Below are positions 34,358 to 42,990 of a stretch of DNA of 64,000 nucleotides, piece by piece (position 1 is the first letter of the stretch; each line of letters starts with the position of its first letter). A program made the position numbers and the translations under genes. Below the pieces are notes generated by a model that had not been told where the DNA came from, did no database searches, and was given only the letters and a program-made list of their open reading frames with translations. The DNA comes from Paraburkholderia sp. Ac-20340 (lineage in GTDB: Bacteria; Pseudomonadota; Gammaproteobacteria; Burkholderiales; Burkholderiaceae), in assembly GCF_017104965.1 (NCBI RefSeq), contig NZ_JAAGPR010000037.1, positions 1 to 64,000 of the forward strand, written 5' to 3'.

Positions 34358-35737
34358 CTATTCAGTAGTTATCCGAACTTCCTCCACCACCACATCCGAT
34401 GAAGTATGAGACTCATCCACCTTCGTCATAAGTGTTCCCGTCGTTAGCGTCTCTTGACGAAAACGGCCTGCTTCAGCAATCCGCATCTCGCCAGCTACCG
34501 ACCGCCTGTATTTGCGATGCTTTCCATGTCCAACGCGCTGCGCGCGATAGATGCCGGCGTGACCGGAAAACAGAAAGGCAGTCACGCAACCGATTGCAGC
34601 AAGCGGGCCAATATCCGCGCCAAAGAGTTCGATGGCCATGATCGTAGTGGCGATCGGCGTATTGGCGGCGCCGGAGAACACCGCGACGAAACCGATCGCG
34701 GCCATCATGGCAAACGGCATATGCAGCAGCGGCGCAAGCGCATTACCGAGCGTGGCTCCAATATAGAAGAGCGGCGTCACTTCGCCACCCTTAAACCCCG
34801 TCCCCAGCGACGCAACGGTAAAACCGAATTTGCCCAGAAAGTCCCACGGCTGCATCGGCTGTTGAAACGAGCGAACGATGTCCGGAATACCCAGGCCGAT
34901 GTAGTGCCAGGCACTAAACGTCCACACCGCAATGGCAATCAAGATCCCGCCGATCAATGGGCGCAAAGGTGGATAAGTGACTTTGCTCTTCACGAACGCG
35001 CCCAGTTTGTGCGCGCTGGTCGCGAACGCCATGCCGGTCAGACCGAACAGGATGCCCGCGATAACAACAGCGGCAATACTCCAGGCACCGATGGGTGCAA
35101 TCGTGCCGACAACGTATTGAACATGATGAACGCCCCACGCGAGGCAAACCTTATCGGCAACGATACCTGCGACGATGCAGGGAAAAAGCGCGTCATAACG
35201 CATGCGCCCGATAGCGAGCACTTCAAGCCCGAAAATCGCACCGGCCAGCGGCGTGCCGAATACCGACGCAAACCCCGCACTCATACCGATCATAAGCAGA
35301 GTTCTGCGGTCCTCATGTTCGAGGCGAAACGCGTGAGTGAGTTGATCCGCGAGCGCGCCGCCCATCTGTACCGCAGTACCCTCACGTCCGACCGATGCAC
35401 CGAATAGATGCGAGACGATCGTGCCGCCCAGCACGAGCGGCACCATTCGCAACGGCACGACCTTCTTCGGGTCGTGTATCTCGTCGATGAGCAGGTTGTT
35501 ACCTGCGTCGACTGGCTTGCCCAGCTTGTGATAGAGCCAGCCCACACCGAATCCCGCAACGGGAAGCAGCCAGATGGCCCAACGATGGGCCTCGCGCCAC
35601 GCAGTCGCATGATCGAGGGCGACAAGAAAAAATGCCGACGCGCTGCCCGCGAGCGCCGCAACAAGGCAAGCAATCAGCAACCACTTGCCGAAAAATGGCA
35701 GCAGTTCAAGTTGTTCAAAACGAGGGAATTTGTGCAT
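34358..35737 (-). CDS. CLC-family fluoride/proton antiporter (CLC-F type)
   Basis: A 459-residue CLC transporter with the sequence marks of the fluoride-specific branch: GNN at 79-81 in place of the chloride-type GSGIP serine region (DAGNNLLIDEIHDP), GREGT instead of GREGP at 117-121 with the gating Glu119, and GFKGGEVTPLFYIGATLG in place of the GxFxP segment. CLC-F proteins expel cytoplasmic fluoride. The gene is preceded by a fluoride riboswitch (35823-35878), which strongly supports this assignment. The C-terminus after about residue 405 is hydrophilic. It is the last gene before the convergent DUF3455 gene. Confidence 0.93.
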   Translation of the reverse strand: MHKFPRFEQLELLPFFGKWLLIACLVAALAGSASAFFLVALDHATAWREAHRWAIWLLPVAGFGVGWLYHKLGKPVDAGNNLLIDEIHDPKKVVPLRMVPLVLGGTIVSHLFGASVGREGTAVQMGGALADQLTHAFRLEHEDRRTLLMIGMSAGFASVFGTPLAGAIFGLEVLAIGRMRYDALFPCIVAGIVADKVCLAWGVHHVQYVVGTIAPIGAWSIAAVVIAGILFGLTGMAFATSAHKLGAFVKSKVTYPPLRPLIGGILIAIAVWTFSAWHYIGLGIPDIVRSFQQPMQPWDFLGKFGFTVASLGTGFKGGEVTPLFYIGATLGNALAPLLHMPFAMMAAIGFVAVFSGAANTPIATTIMAIELFGADIGPLAAIGCVTAFLFSGHAGIYRAQRVGHGKHRKYRRSVAGEMRIAEAGRFRQETLTTGTLMTKVDESHTSSDVVVEEVRITTE

Positions 35738-35771
35738 TGGTCAATAAGCCGATGTTCCAGGGCCTGACCAA
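35737..35771 (-). promoter_or_regulatory. Inverted repeat at the CLC-F start codon
   Basis: TTGGTCA (read on the minus strand from 35771) pairs with TGACCAA ending at 35737, the first base of the ATG. The 21-base loop holds the only weak purine-rich ribosome-site candidate (TGGAAC). The hairpin could limit initiation and act with the riboswitch upstream. Confidence 0.45.
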
Positions 35772-35791
35772 CGGGAAGATGTGGACGCGAG

Positions 35792-35829
35792 CGCCTACAG
35801 CCCCAACGAAAGTCAGGTAACTGTAGGCG
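35792..35829 (-). promoter_or_regulatory. Riboswitch expression-platform hairpin
   Basis: CGCCTACAG (the 3' end of the aptamer) and CTGTAGGCG (35792-35800 on the plus coordinate) form a perfect nine-base-pair stem with a 20-base loop. This stem uses the ACGCC bases that the aptamer needs for its pseudoknot, so the two structures exclude each other. No U-run follows, so it may act through Rho or on translation rather than as a simple intrinsic terminator. Confidence 0.65.
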
Positions 35830-35878
35830 TCATTAACCGCGAGTTGAGCGCGGTGGTTAAAGGAGGAACGCCATCTCC
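35823..35878 (-). promoter_or_regulatory. Fluoride riboswitch (crcB motif)
   Basis: On the minus strand this has every element of the crcB motif: GGAG...CTCC stem enclosing the loop ATGGCGTTC, the linker TTTAACC, a second stem ACCGCG/CGCGGT closed by a short loop, then AATGACGCCTAC. The loop GGCGT can pair with ACGCC to form the pseudoknot that binds fluoride. It lies 86 bases upstream of the CLC-F gene and should switch that gene on when fluoride rises. Confidence 0.93.
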
Positions 35879-36101
35879 TGTAGCAGGAATATACAGGAAC
35901 GCGTTGAAGCGAACAACCGCTGGTAACGCGCCAAACGCGTTCCAGTTCATTTGCGTTACTCGGGCCGGCCACGGATCAGTGCTATCTGCCTATCACTCGC
36001 CGGCGAATTTTGGCGACATCGGGTATCACACTCATGGCAGTATAAGATGTGGCATTTTTGTGACGATGCGCGAGCACTCATCGAACCCGAGGTGATGCCC
36101 T

Positions 36102-36728
36102 ATGTTCGGCCGATTCATGCCTGGAGCAGGCAATTTCTTCGAACTCTTCAATGCTCACGCCCGCTATATCGTGGATGGCAGCCGTGCGCTCGAAAAACTC
36201 ATTGAGAATATCGAGGACGCCGAGCATCACCGGCGTAACGTCAAGGTCATCGAGAAATCCGCAGACAAGCTCACCAGCGACTGCAACGATCTGCTGCACA
36301 AGACGTTCATCACCCCGCTCCATCGCGACCAGATCCAGCAACTCATCAACACGATGGACGACATCATCGATGTCATCGAAGACGTCGCGAACACCATTAC
36401 GCTCTATGACGTAACAGCGCTGCCCGACGATGCAATCGAATTCGCGCGTCTGAGTACACGAACCGCCATTCAGGTTCAACAGGCAGTCAGCATGCTTTCC
36501 GACATGAAGCAGGCAGAACAGATCCTCCAATGCTGCAAGCAAATCGACGAGCTTGAATCGGATGTCGACAGATTGCTGCGTATTGCGATCTCGCGACTCT
36601 TTCGTGAAGAAGAGGACGTCAAGACACTGATCAAGCTGAAGAGCGTCTACGAACTGCTTGAAACCATCACCGACAAATGCGAGGACGCCGCCATGATCAT
36701 CGAGGGCATCGTATTGGAAAACGCCTGA
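36102..36728 (+). CDS. DUF47 family, PhoU-like protein
   Basis: A 208-residue all-helical protein of the DUF47 (PitA accessory, PhoU-like) family. It shows FFELFNAHARYIVDGSRALEKLIEN at the start, the acidic metal-site helices DKLTSDCNDLLHKTFITPLHRDQI and TMDDIIDVIEDVANTI, and a final helix KSVYELLETITDKCEDAAMIIEGIVLENA. Relatives are usually beside a PiT phosphate permease; here the neighbour is a Na/Pi cotransporter 190 bases downstream. GAGGTGA six bases before the ATG makes the start certain. A TATAAG box at about 36040 may be its promoter. Confidence 0.94.
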   Translation: MFGRFMPGAGNFFELFNAHARYIVDGSRALEKLIENIEDAEHHRRNVKVIEKSADKLTSDCNDLLHKTFITPLHRDQIQQLINTMDDIIDVIEDVANTITLYDVTALPDDAIEFARLSTRTAIQVQQAVSMLSDMKQAEQILQCCKQIDELESDVDRLLRIAISRLFREEEDVKTLIKLKSVYELLETITDKCEDAAMIIEGIVLENA

Positions 36729-36917
36729 GCGAGCGATCTTGGGAGCCGCCGCAATGGCATGGTGAATTGCAGCCCGGCTGATTTGATGCGCGAAACCCAG
36801 CCCGCAATATTCTCGAATAATCGCCCAATCTATGTGACACTGTTGTCACACTCAGGCGCTGTTCCAGGAGCATTCCAGCAACAGGTTGCATGAACCATGA
36901 TGTGACGGTCGACTATC

Positions 36918-38585
36918 GTGTTGATCCTTCTGAATCTCCTCTCCGGTGTGTCGCTCCTGGTATGGGGCACACACATCGTGCGTACCGGCATTCTGCGCGT
37001 GTTCGGCGCAGACCTTCGCGCGATTCTGGGCCGCAGCACCGGTAGCCGGCTCAAGGCCTTTCTCGCCGGCGTTGGCGTCACGAGCCTCGTTCAAAGCAGT
37101 AACGCCACGGCGGTCATCATCACGTCGTTTGCCGCGCAAGGCATGGTCTCGCTCGCCAGCGGACTGACGATCATGCTGGGCGCCGATGTCGGCACCGCGC
37201 TCATGGCGCGGGTGCTGACGCTCGATCTGTCCTGGCTTTCTCCGCTGCTGATACTCGCGGGTGTACCGCTTTTCCTCACGCGCAAGCAAACGCGCGCGGG
37301 GCAAACGGGGCGAGCGATTATCGGGCTCGGCTTGATCCTGCTCGCACTCCATCTGATCGTAGAGGCCGCACAACCCATGATGCAGGGCGCGGGTGTGCGC
37401 GTGATGTTCAGCGCCCTGACCGGCGACACCGTGCTCGATGCGCTGGTCGGCGCCGCCTTCGCGATGCTCTCGTATTCGAGTCTCGCTGCCGTTCTTTTAA
37501 CGGCGACGCTTGCCTCTTCAGGCGTCATTTCGCTGAAGGTCGCGTTGTGCCTCGTGGTTGGTGCGAACCTCGGAAGCGGACTGCTTGCGCTAATGAGTGC
37601 CCTGCCGCAGAACGCCGCGGCCCGTCGCCTGGCTGCAGGAAGCTTTGCGTTCAAACTGATCGGCGCGCTGATCATCCTGCCGTTCGCTTCGCTGCTCGCC
37701 AAAGTTCTGCCCGTGCTGATTGCGAATCCGCGTGAGGCAGTGGTCGGGTTCCATCTCATCTACAACACGGTGCGCTGTTGCGCGTGCCTCACGGTGGTCG
37801 ACCGGGTCGCTGCCATCAGCCGCAGATTATTGCCCGACCGGGCGCAGACGAGCGGCGAACTTCGTCCGTTGCATCTCGATCCTGCCGGGCTCGTCACGCC
37901 GGGACTTGCCCTTGCGAATGCCTCGCGGGAAGTGCTCCGCATTGGCGACATCGTCAGCGTGATGCTCGACAACGTGTCCGAACTGCTCCGCCGCAATGAT
38001 CTTGCCGTCGCCCGCGAAACCATGCGGATGGACGATGACGTCGACCAGCTCTACGCCGAAGTCAAAAACTATCTGACGCTGATCTCACGTGAGCAACTCG
38101 ACGAAGCCGAGAGCCGCCGCTGGACCGATATCATTTCGCTCACCATCAATCTCGAGCATGCCGGCGACATCATCGAACGCATTGTCAGCGATATCGAAGA
38201 GAAGAAGATCTCGCAGCGGCTTGCCTTTTCCGAGCAGGGTTTGGGCGAACTCGACGATCTGCATGCGCGCCTCGTGAGCAATCTCCGTCTCGGGCTGTCG
38301 GTGTTTCTCAACAACGATCTACGCTGCGCCGAGCAGCTTCTCGCCGAAAAGGAACGGTTCCGGGATCTGGAGCGCGTCTATTCCCACAAGCATCTGGACC
38401 GGCTTGCGGGACAGGCACTGCGTAGCGTGGAAACGAGTGCATTGCACCTGGATCTGATCAGCAATATGAAAAGGCTGAATTCACTCTTTTGCTCGACGGC
38501 CTACCCGGTACTCGACGCGGCAGGCGCACTTCACGAGACCCGGCTTCGCAAGCGTTCGCTAGACAGCCTGCATCAGAAGGAATGA
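36918..38585 (+). CDS. Na/Pi cotransporter family protein with C-terminal PhoU domain
   Basis: A 555-residue NptA/PNaS-type transporter. The first phosphate-binding repeat is intact with QSSNA at about 59-63; the second repeat shows the weaker SYSSLAAVL near 190. Membrane segments run to about residue 290, followed by a cytoplasmic PhoU-like helical domain (about 330-540; MLDNVSELLRRNDLAVARETMRMDDDVDQLYAEV, NLEHAGDIIERIV). A GTG at 36918 is the best start available; no strong ribosome site is seen. It likely moves phosphate with sodium, either inward or as an exporter, under control of the PhoU-type domains here and in the DUF47 neighbour. Confidence 0.92.
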   Translation: MLILLNLLSGVSLLVWGTHIVRTGILRVFGADLRAILGRSTGSRLKAFLAGVGVTSLVQSSNATAVIITSFAAQGMVSLASGLTIMLGADVGTALMARVLTLDLSWLSPLLILAGVPLFLTRKQTRAGQTGRAIIGLGLILLALHLIVEAAQPMMQGAGVRVMFSALTGDTVLDALVGAAFAMLSYSSLAAVLLTATLASSGVISLKVALCLVVGANLGSGLLALMSALPQNAAARRLAAGSFAFKLIGALIILPFASLLAKVLPVLIANPREAVVGFHLIYNTVRCCACLTVVDRVAAISRRLLPDRAQTSGELRPLHLDPAGLVTPGLALANASREVLRIGDIVSVMLDNVSELLRRNDLAVARETMRMDDDVDQLYAEVKNYLTLISREQLDEAESRRWTDIISLTINLEHAGDIIERIVSDIEEKKISQRLAFSEQGLGELDDLHARLVSNLRLGLSVFLNNDLRCAEQLLAEKERFRDLERVYSHKHLDRLAGQALRSVETSALHLDLISNMKRLNSLFCSTAYPVLDAAGALHETRLRKRSLDSLHQKE

Positions 38586-39786
38586 TCGGATTCGCAATGC
38601 CTCGGGCGATCAGGAAAAACCCTGCAATGCAGGCGTTTCAGTTGCCACGCGTACAGACAACCGGCAAAGACCGGCCCATCTTCCCCGCGCGAAATCGGCG
38701 GTGAGGTTCCGCGCGATGTCTCCTGCCACGCAAACGTAGCGATGCCGGCCGCCAGTCTGCCGACTCGCGTTGCGATCGATCGACATCCGGCACGAAGCCT
38801 GAGTCAGGGGCATCGCCTGCCGCAGGTCGCGCCGGCAATAGCGTTCTGGTTGCCAATACAACGAAAAAATCGATCCAACTGGTTCGCATCTGTGCCCCAC
38901 CCGGTTCATCCATCGTGCGCGCGTCGTTGCGTTTCCGACTGATGAAAAAAAACGCCCCGAAGCGCGCATCGGGAATGCTTCCCTGTGCCCACGCTTCGAG
39001 ACGCCGTTGTCTCGCCTTCCCGTTCCCCGTCGATGGCAGGATGCGACTTCTGGCCTTCGTTGACCAGCCGCCGATGCTACAACGCCATCGGTTTAACAAA
39101 ACCGTCGCTCACAGTAACTGCGCCATTATTCCTCGTCCAGTACATTTTCCGCTTGCTGCTCCCATCGGCATGGAAGCAAGCTTGGGGCGTTCGAGTCGCG
39201 CAGGCAAATGCCTGTCACTGAGCGTTAAATATCGGCGTCGTGTGCCTGCCTGGCCACCGGCTGCCATACCTCAACCGCGAGTTTGACCTGACCGGCCGCC
39301 GACAAAACCGCAGCGACAACTGGCGCGTCTCCGGCTACTTCACGGCGAGGCGAATCCATGTGGATGCCGATTTTGGCGGAATAGCCCTGGTAAAAGGCGG
39401 CAGGAAACGCTGCGCTAATGTCGCCAATAAAATATGCTAGCTGCGTTAAACGAACGATGCGAAACGCTGGTTCGCAAGCTTAAACATTGGCGTCGAACCC
39501 ATTCAAAGCGCAAGTAATCCCCAGAAGAATGCAAAAGAAGGAGGCGGAGAGCACTAAACACGAAAGGCAATTGGACACAGGAGAAACACACTGCCTTTCA
39601 TGAATCCTGGTCACCCGGCCATCGAACAAATACCTAAAGGAACTGACGGATAACGTGCGGGAGCGTCGTGCATCGGGCAGGGAATCTGCGGGGAATGTCT
39701 TGCATAGAGCCGATGTCGGGGAAGTGGGTTTGGCGCTGCTGTATCCGCACGCTGCTTGCCGTTAGCGCCGAACATGCGAGTCACTC
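38586..39786. other. Gene-poor region, 1.2 kb
   Basis: No reading frame here has a convincing start, ribosome site and protein pattern. Frames of 119-153 residues exist on both strands, but their translations are Arg/Ser/Pro-rich, lack any motif I know, and overlap one another. The stretch contains a possible minus-strand terminator (38945-38973), a dyad GAAAGGCA/TGCCTTTC at 39562-39599 with AGGAG in its loop, and patches of lower GC (about 39420-39600). It may be decayed DNA or hold small RNAs. Confidence 0.5.
38945..38973 (-). terminator. Possible minus-strand terminator
   Basis: On the minus strand CCCGA-(8)-TCGGG is followed by GCG and eight T. The stem is short (five pairs), so strength is doubtful. 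If real, it ends a leftward transcript from the gene-poor region. Confidence 0.3.
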
Positions 39787-40815
39787 GTGAAACGCGACAA
39801 TAATATTTCCTCACTCGGCAAGCGCGCAAGAACGTGCGATATCATTGCGCCATCGACGATTGCACCGTTTACACCGCTGTCGTCCAGCGGCGCACTGTCG
39901 ATATTCCACGAACCCTGGTGGCTCGACATCGCCACGCAAGGGAACTGGAAACTCGCAACAGTCAATCGCAACAATCAGATCATCGGGGAAATGCCTTATA
40001 CGCCGACGCGTCAGCATCTGTGGCGCGTGGCGCATCTTCCGCCGCTCACGCGCACGCTCGGCCCCGTGATCAAACCGGTGACAGGTAGCGACGCGTGCCA
40101 ACGGCATCATCGTCACGATGTCACGGCGAAACTGATCGAGCAGCTTCCCGATTGCGACAGCTTTTTTCAGGTATTCGATCCGCGTATCGACGATGCGATT
40201 GCCTTTGCGCTCAAGGGCTTTTCGGTCTCGGCGCGCTACACGTTCCAGATCGATGCAAACAGCTCGACAGACGATGCGTGGGCGAGTCTCGACACCAAGA
40301 CCCGCAATGTGATTCGCGGCGCCCAACGCAGTCTCACAGTCGCGCCGATAGAAACTCCGTGCGAATTCATTCAGTTCTACGAAGCCAATCTGGCTTCCCG
40401 TTCGCGTACCAATGCTTATTCGTCGGAAGTCATGCGTCAGCTTGTCAAAGCGTTCGTCGAGCGCAAGGCAGGCACCCTGCTCGGCGTGTACGAAACGGGC
40501 GGCAGGCTGGTCGCGGCCATTGGCCTGGTGTGGGACCGTCACGCGACGTATTATCTGCTGACATCGCGGGTGCAAGACGCACATTGCGGCTCGATCAGCC
40601 TGTTGCTCTGGACCGGCATCCAGCGCGCGCTGGAGAGCAAGCTCACATTTGATTTCGACGGCTTCGCGAGCCCTTCGACGTTTCACTTCCTCAGCGCTTT
40701 CGGCGCCACGCTGCGCCAGCGCCTCGCCGTCGAGCGGCTTGGCACGGGTTACTCGTTAGCGCGCGCGGTCAAACGACGGATTGCGCCGAGCAAGGAGTTT
40801 GCGCCCACGCTCTGA
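39787..40815 (+). CDS. GNAT-superfamily acetyltransferase, FemAB/BioF2-like
   Basis: A 342-residue protein of the Acetyltransf_6/FemAB-like group. It begins with SIFHEPWWLDIATQGNWKLATV, typical of these proteins, has a central LDTKTRNVIRGAQRSLTV segment (the K..RN.IR pattern) and a C-terminal half with GRLVAAIGLVWDRHATYYLLTSR and FDFDGFASPSTFHFLSAFGA. Relatives transfer acyl or aminoacyl groups during polysaccharide or peptidoglycan assembly. The start is a GTG at 39787; a downstream start is possible. It stands alone after the gene-poor region, with no capsule genes nearby, so its partner pathway is unknown. Confidence 0.82.
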   Translation: MKRDNNISSLGKRARTCDIIAPSTIAPFTPLSSSGALSIFHEPWWLDIATQGNWKLATVNRNNQIIGEMPYTPTRQHLWRVAHLPPLTRTLGPVIKPVTGSDACQRHHRHDVTAKLIEQLPDCDSFFQVFDPRIDDAIAFALKGFSVSARYTFQIDANSSTDDAWASLDTKTRNVIRGAQRSLTVAPIETPCEFIQFYEANLASRSRTNAYSSEVMRQLVKAFVERKAGTLLGVYETGGRLVAAIGLVWDRHATYYLLTSRVQDAHCGSISLLLWTGIQRALESKLTFDFDGFASPSTFHFLSAFGATLRQRLAVERLGTGYSLARAVKRRIAPSKEFAPTL

Positions 40816-40936
40816 ACTCCGTGTTAAAGGAATGACTGGGCCCGCAACGGAGTCATTCCTTTTATCAGGCGCTGCAAGTCCATTCCCGGCAAGGTTGAAT
40901 CGAGACTCGACCTTGCGCTGTTGACTAGTGGAAATG

Positions 40937-41476
40937 TCACCTTCGCTGATCGAGGGATTGAAGCAATTCGAATCCTTCAGGCCAGCCGCCCAGATTGCTA
41001 TTCGCATTGAGATGGCCTTTTTCTCCAGCGTCGACGAATCGACTTCCCCATGCAGCAGCACAGCGACGCGCATGATCCGAACTTCCATAAGGATCGTTGG
41101 AACTGGACACGACGATAGTGGGAAACGACAGCCGTTCCGTGGGTAGCGGCAAAAATCCGGTTGCATCCGCAACGGGAAAGGCGTGTGCCGTGGGATCGGG
41201 CACAGCGACAAGCAGAGCACCGCGAATCCGCCGAAAATGGCGAGACGCCCAATGCGCGACCGCCAGGCATCCAAGGCTGTGTGCAACGATGACAGGATCT
41301 TCTGCGCTTTGCGCAAGTTGTCGATCGATTGCAGTCACCCACTCGCTACACGCAACCCGATCCCAATCTTCGACAGCAAGCCGCCGCCACTCGGGATGCT
41401 GCGTTTCCCAGATACTTTGCCAATGAGATGGCCCGGAATTGCCAATCCCTGGAACAATAAAAACAGCGTCGTCCAT
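40937..41476 (-). CDS. RBBP9/YdeN-family serine hydrolase
   Basis: A 179-residue alpha/beta hydrolase. VFIVPGIGNSGPSHWQSIWE opens the chain, the nucleophile Ser67 sits in AHSLGC, an acidic residue follows in SSSNDPYGS, and His is in GEKGHLNANSNLGGWPEG, all marks of the RBBP9/YdeN (DUF1234) family of small serine hydrolases. The ATG at 41476 has GGAG nine bases before it. It is divergent from an Lrp-type gene. Substrate not known. Confidence 0.92.
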   Translation of the reverse strand: MDDAVFIVPGIGNSGPSHWQSIWETQHPEWRRLAVEDWDRVACSEWVTAIDRQLAQSAEDPVIVAHSLGCLAVAHWASRHFRRIRGALLVAVPDPTAHAFPVADATGFLPLPTERLSFPTIVVSSSNDPYGSSDHARRCAAAWGSRFVDAGEKGHLNANSNLGGWPEGFELLQSLDQRR

Positions 41477-41551
41477 CTGCCAGATCTCCGTGGTGAATGA
41501 ACATCCAGTGTAAAAGCGCACGGATTCTGGCAACATCCCAGATCAAATGAA

Positions 41552-41572
41552 TTGACGGCTAAAAGCCGTCAA
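41552..41572. promoter_or_regulatory. Perfect inverted repeat between hydrolase and Lrp genes
   Basis: TTGACGGCT-AAA-AGCCGTCAA is a nine-base perfect dyad with a three-base centre, 27 bases before the Lrp start and 75 from the hydrolase start. It has no U-tract and is likely an operator, probably for the Lrp-type protein. Confidence 0.6.
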
Positions 41573-41599
41573 AGATAACGAATTTGGCGGGGTGCACAA

Positions 41600-42052
41600 A
41601 TGAAACCTAAGCAGGTAACGTTGGACCGGCTCGACTGGCGGATATTGGAGGCTCTTCAGAGTAACGCGCGAATCAGCAATACCGAACTCGGCAAGCAGAT
41701 CGGACTTTCGCAGCCGGCCGTTACCGCGCGTATCAAACGACTGGAAGCACACGGCGTCATCGAGGGTTACGCGGCCCGGATCAACCCAGGTCTCGTGGGC
41801 CGTGGCATTGCGGCCATCGTCCGGATTCGCACGACTCATGCGCAGATCAAGCATTGCCTGAGCGCTTTCGAAGCGTCGCCGGAAATCGTCGAGGCGCATC
41901 GCATCACTGGCGAAGACTGCTTCGTGGTGCGCATTGTGGTCGAGGATATGGCGCAGCTCGAAGCTGCGATCGACTCACTGGCGAAATTTGGGCCGGTAAC
42001 GACCAGCGTGGTGCTGGCGAGTTATCCACCGAAGGTAATCCGAGGGGCGTAG
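41600..42052 (+). CDS. Lrp/AsnC-family transcriptional regulator
   Basis: A 150-residue Lrp-type regulator: helix-turn-helix at about residues 10-60 (LDWRILEALQSNARISNTELGKQIGLSQPAVTARIKRLE) and a RAM ligand-binding domain after it (VEAHRITGEDCFVVRIVVEDMAQLE). Proteins of this class bind amino acids or related small molecules and act as dimers and octamers. The divergent RBBP9-like hydrolase and the perfect dyad between them suggest mutual control. Confidence 0.95.
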   Translation: MKPKQVTLDRLDWRILEALQSNARISNTELGKQIGLSQPAVTARIKRLEAHGVIEGYAARINPGLVGRGIAAIVRIRTTHAQIKHCLSAFEASPEIVEAHRITGEDCFVVRIVVEDMAQLEAAIDSLAKFGPVTTSVVLASYPPKVIRGA

Positions 42053-42181
42053 CTTTGAGGGGCCGGCTTGTAGCAAGTCGGCTTGCCCGCTATCTGAGAG
42101 TTCCTGCGTTCGCGACTCTGCGGCCAACGTTGAAATCAATGAGCCAGCCACAAAAAAGAGTCACGAATCTTTGCCCTGGCT

Positions 42182-42955
42182 TCAGGAAGCGCTTTGCGAA
42201 TCGCCATCAACGGGAATCAATTGCCCGGAAATGGAACGTCCGGCATCGGATGCCAGAAAGACAGCGAGCGCCCCGAGCTCCGCCGGATTCACGAAATGTT
42301 TGATCGACTGATTGGCGAGCGCAGCCGCTTCCTCCTGCGCGACTGTGCGGCCGTTTGCCGACGCACGACCCGCGAGCACCTGCTGGATACGTGGCCCCTC
42401 CACCGCGCCTGGCAAGATCGCGTTGACGCGTATGCCGAATTCGCCCAGTTCACGCGACAAGGTCTTGGTGAAACCAATGAGGCCCCACTTGGTGGTGGCG
42501 TAAGGACTGCGATTCGGATAACCGAAGCGGCCCGCCAGCGATGACATGATCAAAATGACGCCCGCGCGCGATTGCTTCAGGTACGGAATGGCGTGTTGCG
42601 TCACCGTGAACGTGCCGGTCAGATTCAAACGCAGTACGGCTTCCCAGGCGTCCGGGTCCATGTCCGCGACGCTCGCGGTCGGTCCCGCAATGCCCGCGTT
42701 ATTGATCAGGACGTCCAGGCCGCCCAAGGCGGACGCAGCGTCGGCGACCATACGCGATGCCGACGCGCGATCGGCGATGTCGCACACCGATGTCGTGAGG
42801 CCCGGCAATTGCGCCTGCATCTGCTGCAGTGCAGCTTCGTCGATATCGCAGATGTGAACGCTCGCGCCTGCCGCTACGAAAGCTTCGGTAATCGCGCGCC
42901 CGATCCCGCCGGCGCCGGCGGTGACAAGCACGCGCAGTCCTGTCGATGTGGTCAT
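42182..42955 (-). CDS. SDR-family oxidoreductase
   Basis: A 257-residue classical SDR with VTAGAGGIG at 11-19, Asp37 (NAD preference), NNAG at 85-88, Ser138, Tyr152 and Lys156 (YATTK), and a C-terminal ISGQLIPVDGDSQS. A GGAGG lies eight bases before the ATG at 42955. It follows the thioesterase by 35 bases on the same strand, so the two form an operon divergent from the Crp/Fnr gene. Probably a beta-hydroxy acid or alcohol dehydrogenase in the same pathway as the BKACE gene; the substrate is inferred only from neighbours. Confidence 0.92.
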   Translation of the reverse strand: MTTSTGLRVLVTAGAGGIGRAITEAFVAAGASVHICDIDEAALQQMQAQLPGLTTSVCDIADRASASRMVADAASALGGLDVLINNAGIAGPTASVADMDPDAWEAVLRLNLTGTFTVTQHAIPYLKQSRAGVILIMSSLAGRFGYPNRSPYATTKWGLIGFTKTLSRELGEFGIRVNAILPGAVEGPRIQQVLAGRASANGRTVAQEEAAALANQSIKHFVNPAELGALAVFLASDAGRSISGQLIPVDGDSQSAS

Positions 42956-42990
42956 GAAACCCTCCTTTCCAGTTCGTTCATGATCGCCGC

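Noticed and set aside
38915..39286. A 123-residue plus-strand frame in the gene-poor region
   Set aside because: No ribosome site, no recognisable domain, and overlapping frames of similar quality on the minus strand.
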